Origin: an uncultured Prevotella sp.
Lineage (GTDB): Bacteria; Bacteroidota; Bacteroidia; Bacteroidales; Bacteroidaceae
Reading direction: 5' to 3'
Assembly (NCBI GenBank): GCA_947072805.1
Contig: CAMTJK010000179.1
Span: forward strand, 1-6,330
Length of the DNA: 6,330 nt
Shown: positions 5,841 through 6,330 of the stretch, piece after piece
Layout of the letters: each line of letters opens with the position of its first letter
How positions within the stretch are numbered: position 1 is the stretch's first letter
Made by a program: the position numbers and the translations under genes
Notes under the pieces: generated by a model
Database searches by the model: none
The model's input: the letters and a program-made list of their open reading frames with translations, nothing else
Told to the model about the DNA's origin: nothing

Positions 5841-6330
5841 TCAGCATGAGTCGCGGTAATGCTTGGGTGAAAGCCCAGTGTGCAGCTTGAAATATTTCCC
5901 GAACGCTGACTGTGTGTCGAAATTCAGTCTGTATGCTATTTCCTGAATGTTGAGAGCTGAATTCTTCAGCATCATCTTCGCCTCGAGCACCACATATTCG
6001 TTTATCCACCCGGAGATGCTCCTGCCGCTATAGTCTTTCACCGCTCCCGACAGATAATTGGGTGTGAGACACATCTTTCCGGCATAGAAAGCAACGCTAC
6101 GTTCTGATATGTGATAAAGTTTGAGAAGTGACATGAACTTATCGAACAGTTGCTGCTTGTGTGTTGTGGTATTGCTTGTGGCTGTATTTGACGACTTTTC
6201 CTTGTCTATGCTCATCAACGATATTACGGAGTATGAAAAAGCCGTAATCAAGCCACGTATTATATCTTTGCTTTCATTCGTAGCTTTTTCTATGTTTGTT
6301 TTCATCAGCTGATAATAAGGCTTTAACAAT
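5841..6330 (-). CDS. AraC-family transcriptional regulator, C-terminal part (cut by right edge)
   Basis: The visible 162 codons hold the C-terminal DNA-binding domain of an AraC/XylS-type regulator. Residue numbers are counted from the window edge. Residues about 3-40 (KPYYQLMKTNIEK, IIRGLITAFSYSVISLM) are the helical end of the N-terminal sensor region. Residues 41-58 are a Ser/Thr/Asn-rich linker. Residues 78-99 form the first helix-turn-helix (SVAFYAGKMCLTPNYLSGAV), and 126-160 form the second with the family signature LNIQEIAYRLNFDTQSAFGK, YFKLHTGLSPKHYR. The frame is open to the edge, and the TTG there is not a convincing start. The complete gene of about 280-300 codons would extend beyond the window with an N-terminal ligand-sensing domain. 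It converges on the cupin gene with no intergenic bases. Regulators of this type often control nearby genes, but no target can be named from this sequence. Confidence 0.92.
   Translation of the reverse strand, partial: LLKPYYQLMKTNIEKATNESKDIIRGLITAFSYSVISLMSIDKEKSSNTATSNTTTHKQQLFDKFMSLLKLYHISERSVAFYAGKMCLTPNYLSGAVKDYSGRSISGWINEYVVLEAKMMLKNSALNIQEIAYRLNFDTQSAFGKYFKLHTGLSPKHYRDSC

Noticed and set aside
1..6330. CRISPR array, insertion sequence, prophage or toxin-antitoxin system
   Set aside because: No regularly spaced repeats, transposase motifs, terminal inverted repeats or phage-like proteins were seen on either strand.

Overview
The window looks like a chromosomal piece of a Bacteroidota genome, most likely a Prevotella/Segatella-type or Bacteroides-type xylan degrader. 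The evidence is a textbook Bacteroidota promoter (TTTG, 19-bp spacer, TACTTTTG) in front of rnpB, a GH98 + GH115 pair typical of Bacteroidota xylan loci, a YihY protein with the long C-terminal domain seen in this phylum, and a C-terminal tail on the GH98 enzyme resembling cell-surface sorting tails. Genus is inferred from protein style only; no search was run.

Left half (1-3622, minus strand): a two-gene polysaccharide operon. It is read from a promoter near 3615-3622 through a secreted GH98 endo-glycanase with a CBM35-like module (1110-3587) into a GH115 alpha-glucuronidase gene (1-1105 and beyond the left edge). The genes are 4 bp apart. GH98 plus GH115 points to glucurono(arabino)xylan: the first would cut the backbone, the second would remove (methyl)glucuronic acid side groups. 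The GH115 gene is broken twice. A TAG replaces the Trp expected after the conserved WPAM motif, and about 70-80 codons, including the conserved SHxEPM block, are missing in frame further on. The GH98 gene seems to start with TTG, because the only other upstream start lies inside the promoter -7 box. The locus therefore looks partly decayed.

Middle (3623-4141): a divergent control region with a small palindrome and a pair of imperfect direct repeats, then the rnpB promoter and the complete RNase P RNA (about 3745-4123), which closes on its P1 helix and runs into a U tract.

Right half (4142-6330): a YihY/BrkB-family membrane protein starts only 12 nt after that U tract. A small single-domain cupin follows 43 nt later on the same strand. 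An AraC-family regulator, cut by the right edge, converges on the cupin so that the two stop codons abut with no bases between them.

No tRNA, CRISPR array, insertion sequence or phage gene was seen. The most unusual material is the doubly disrupted GH115 gene and the start/promoter arrangement of the GH98 gene, not a wholly new system.
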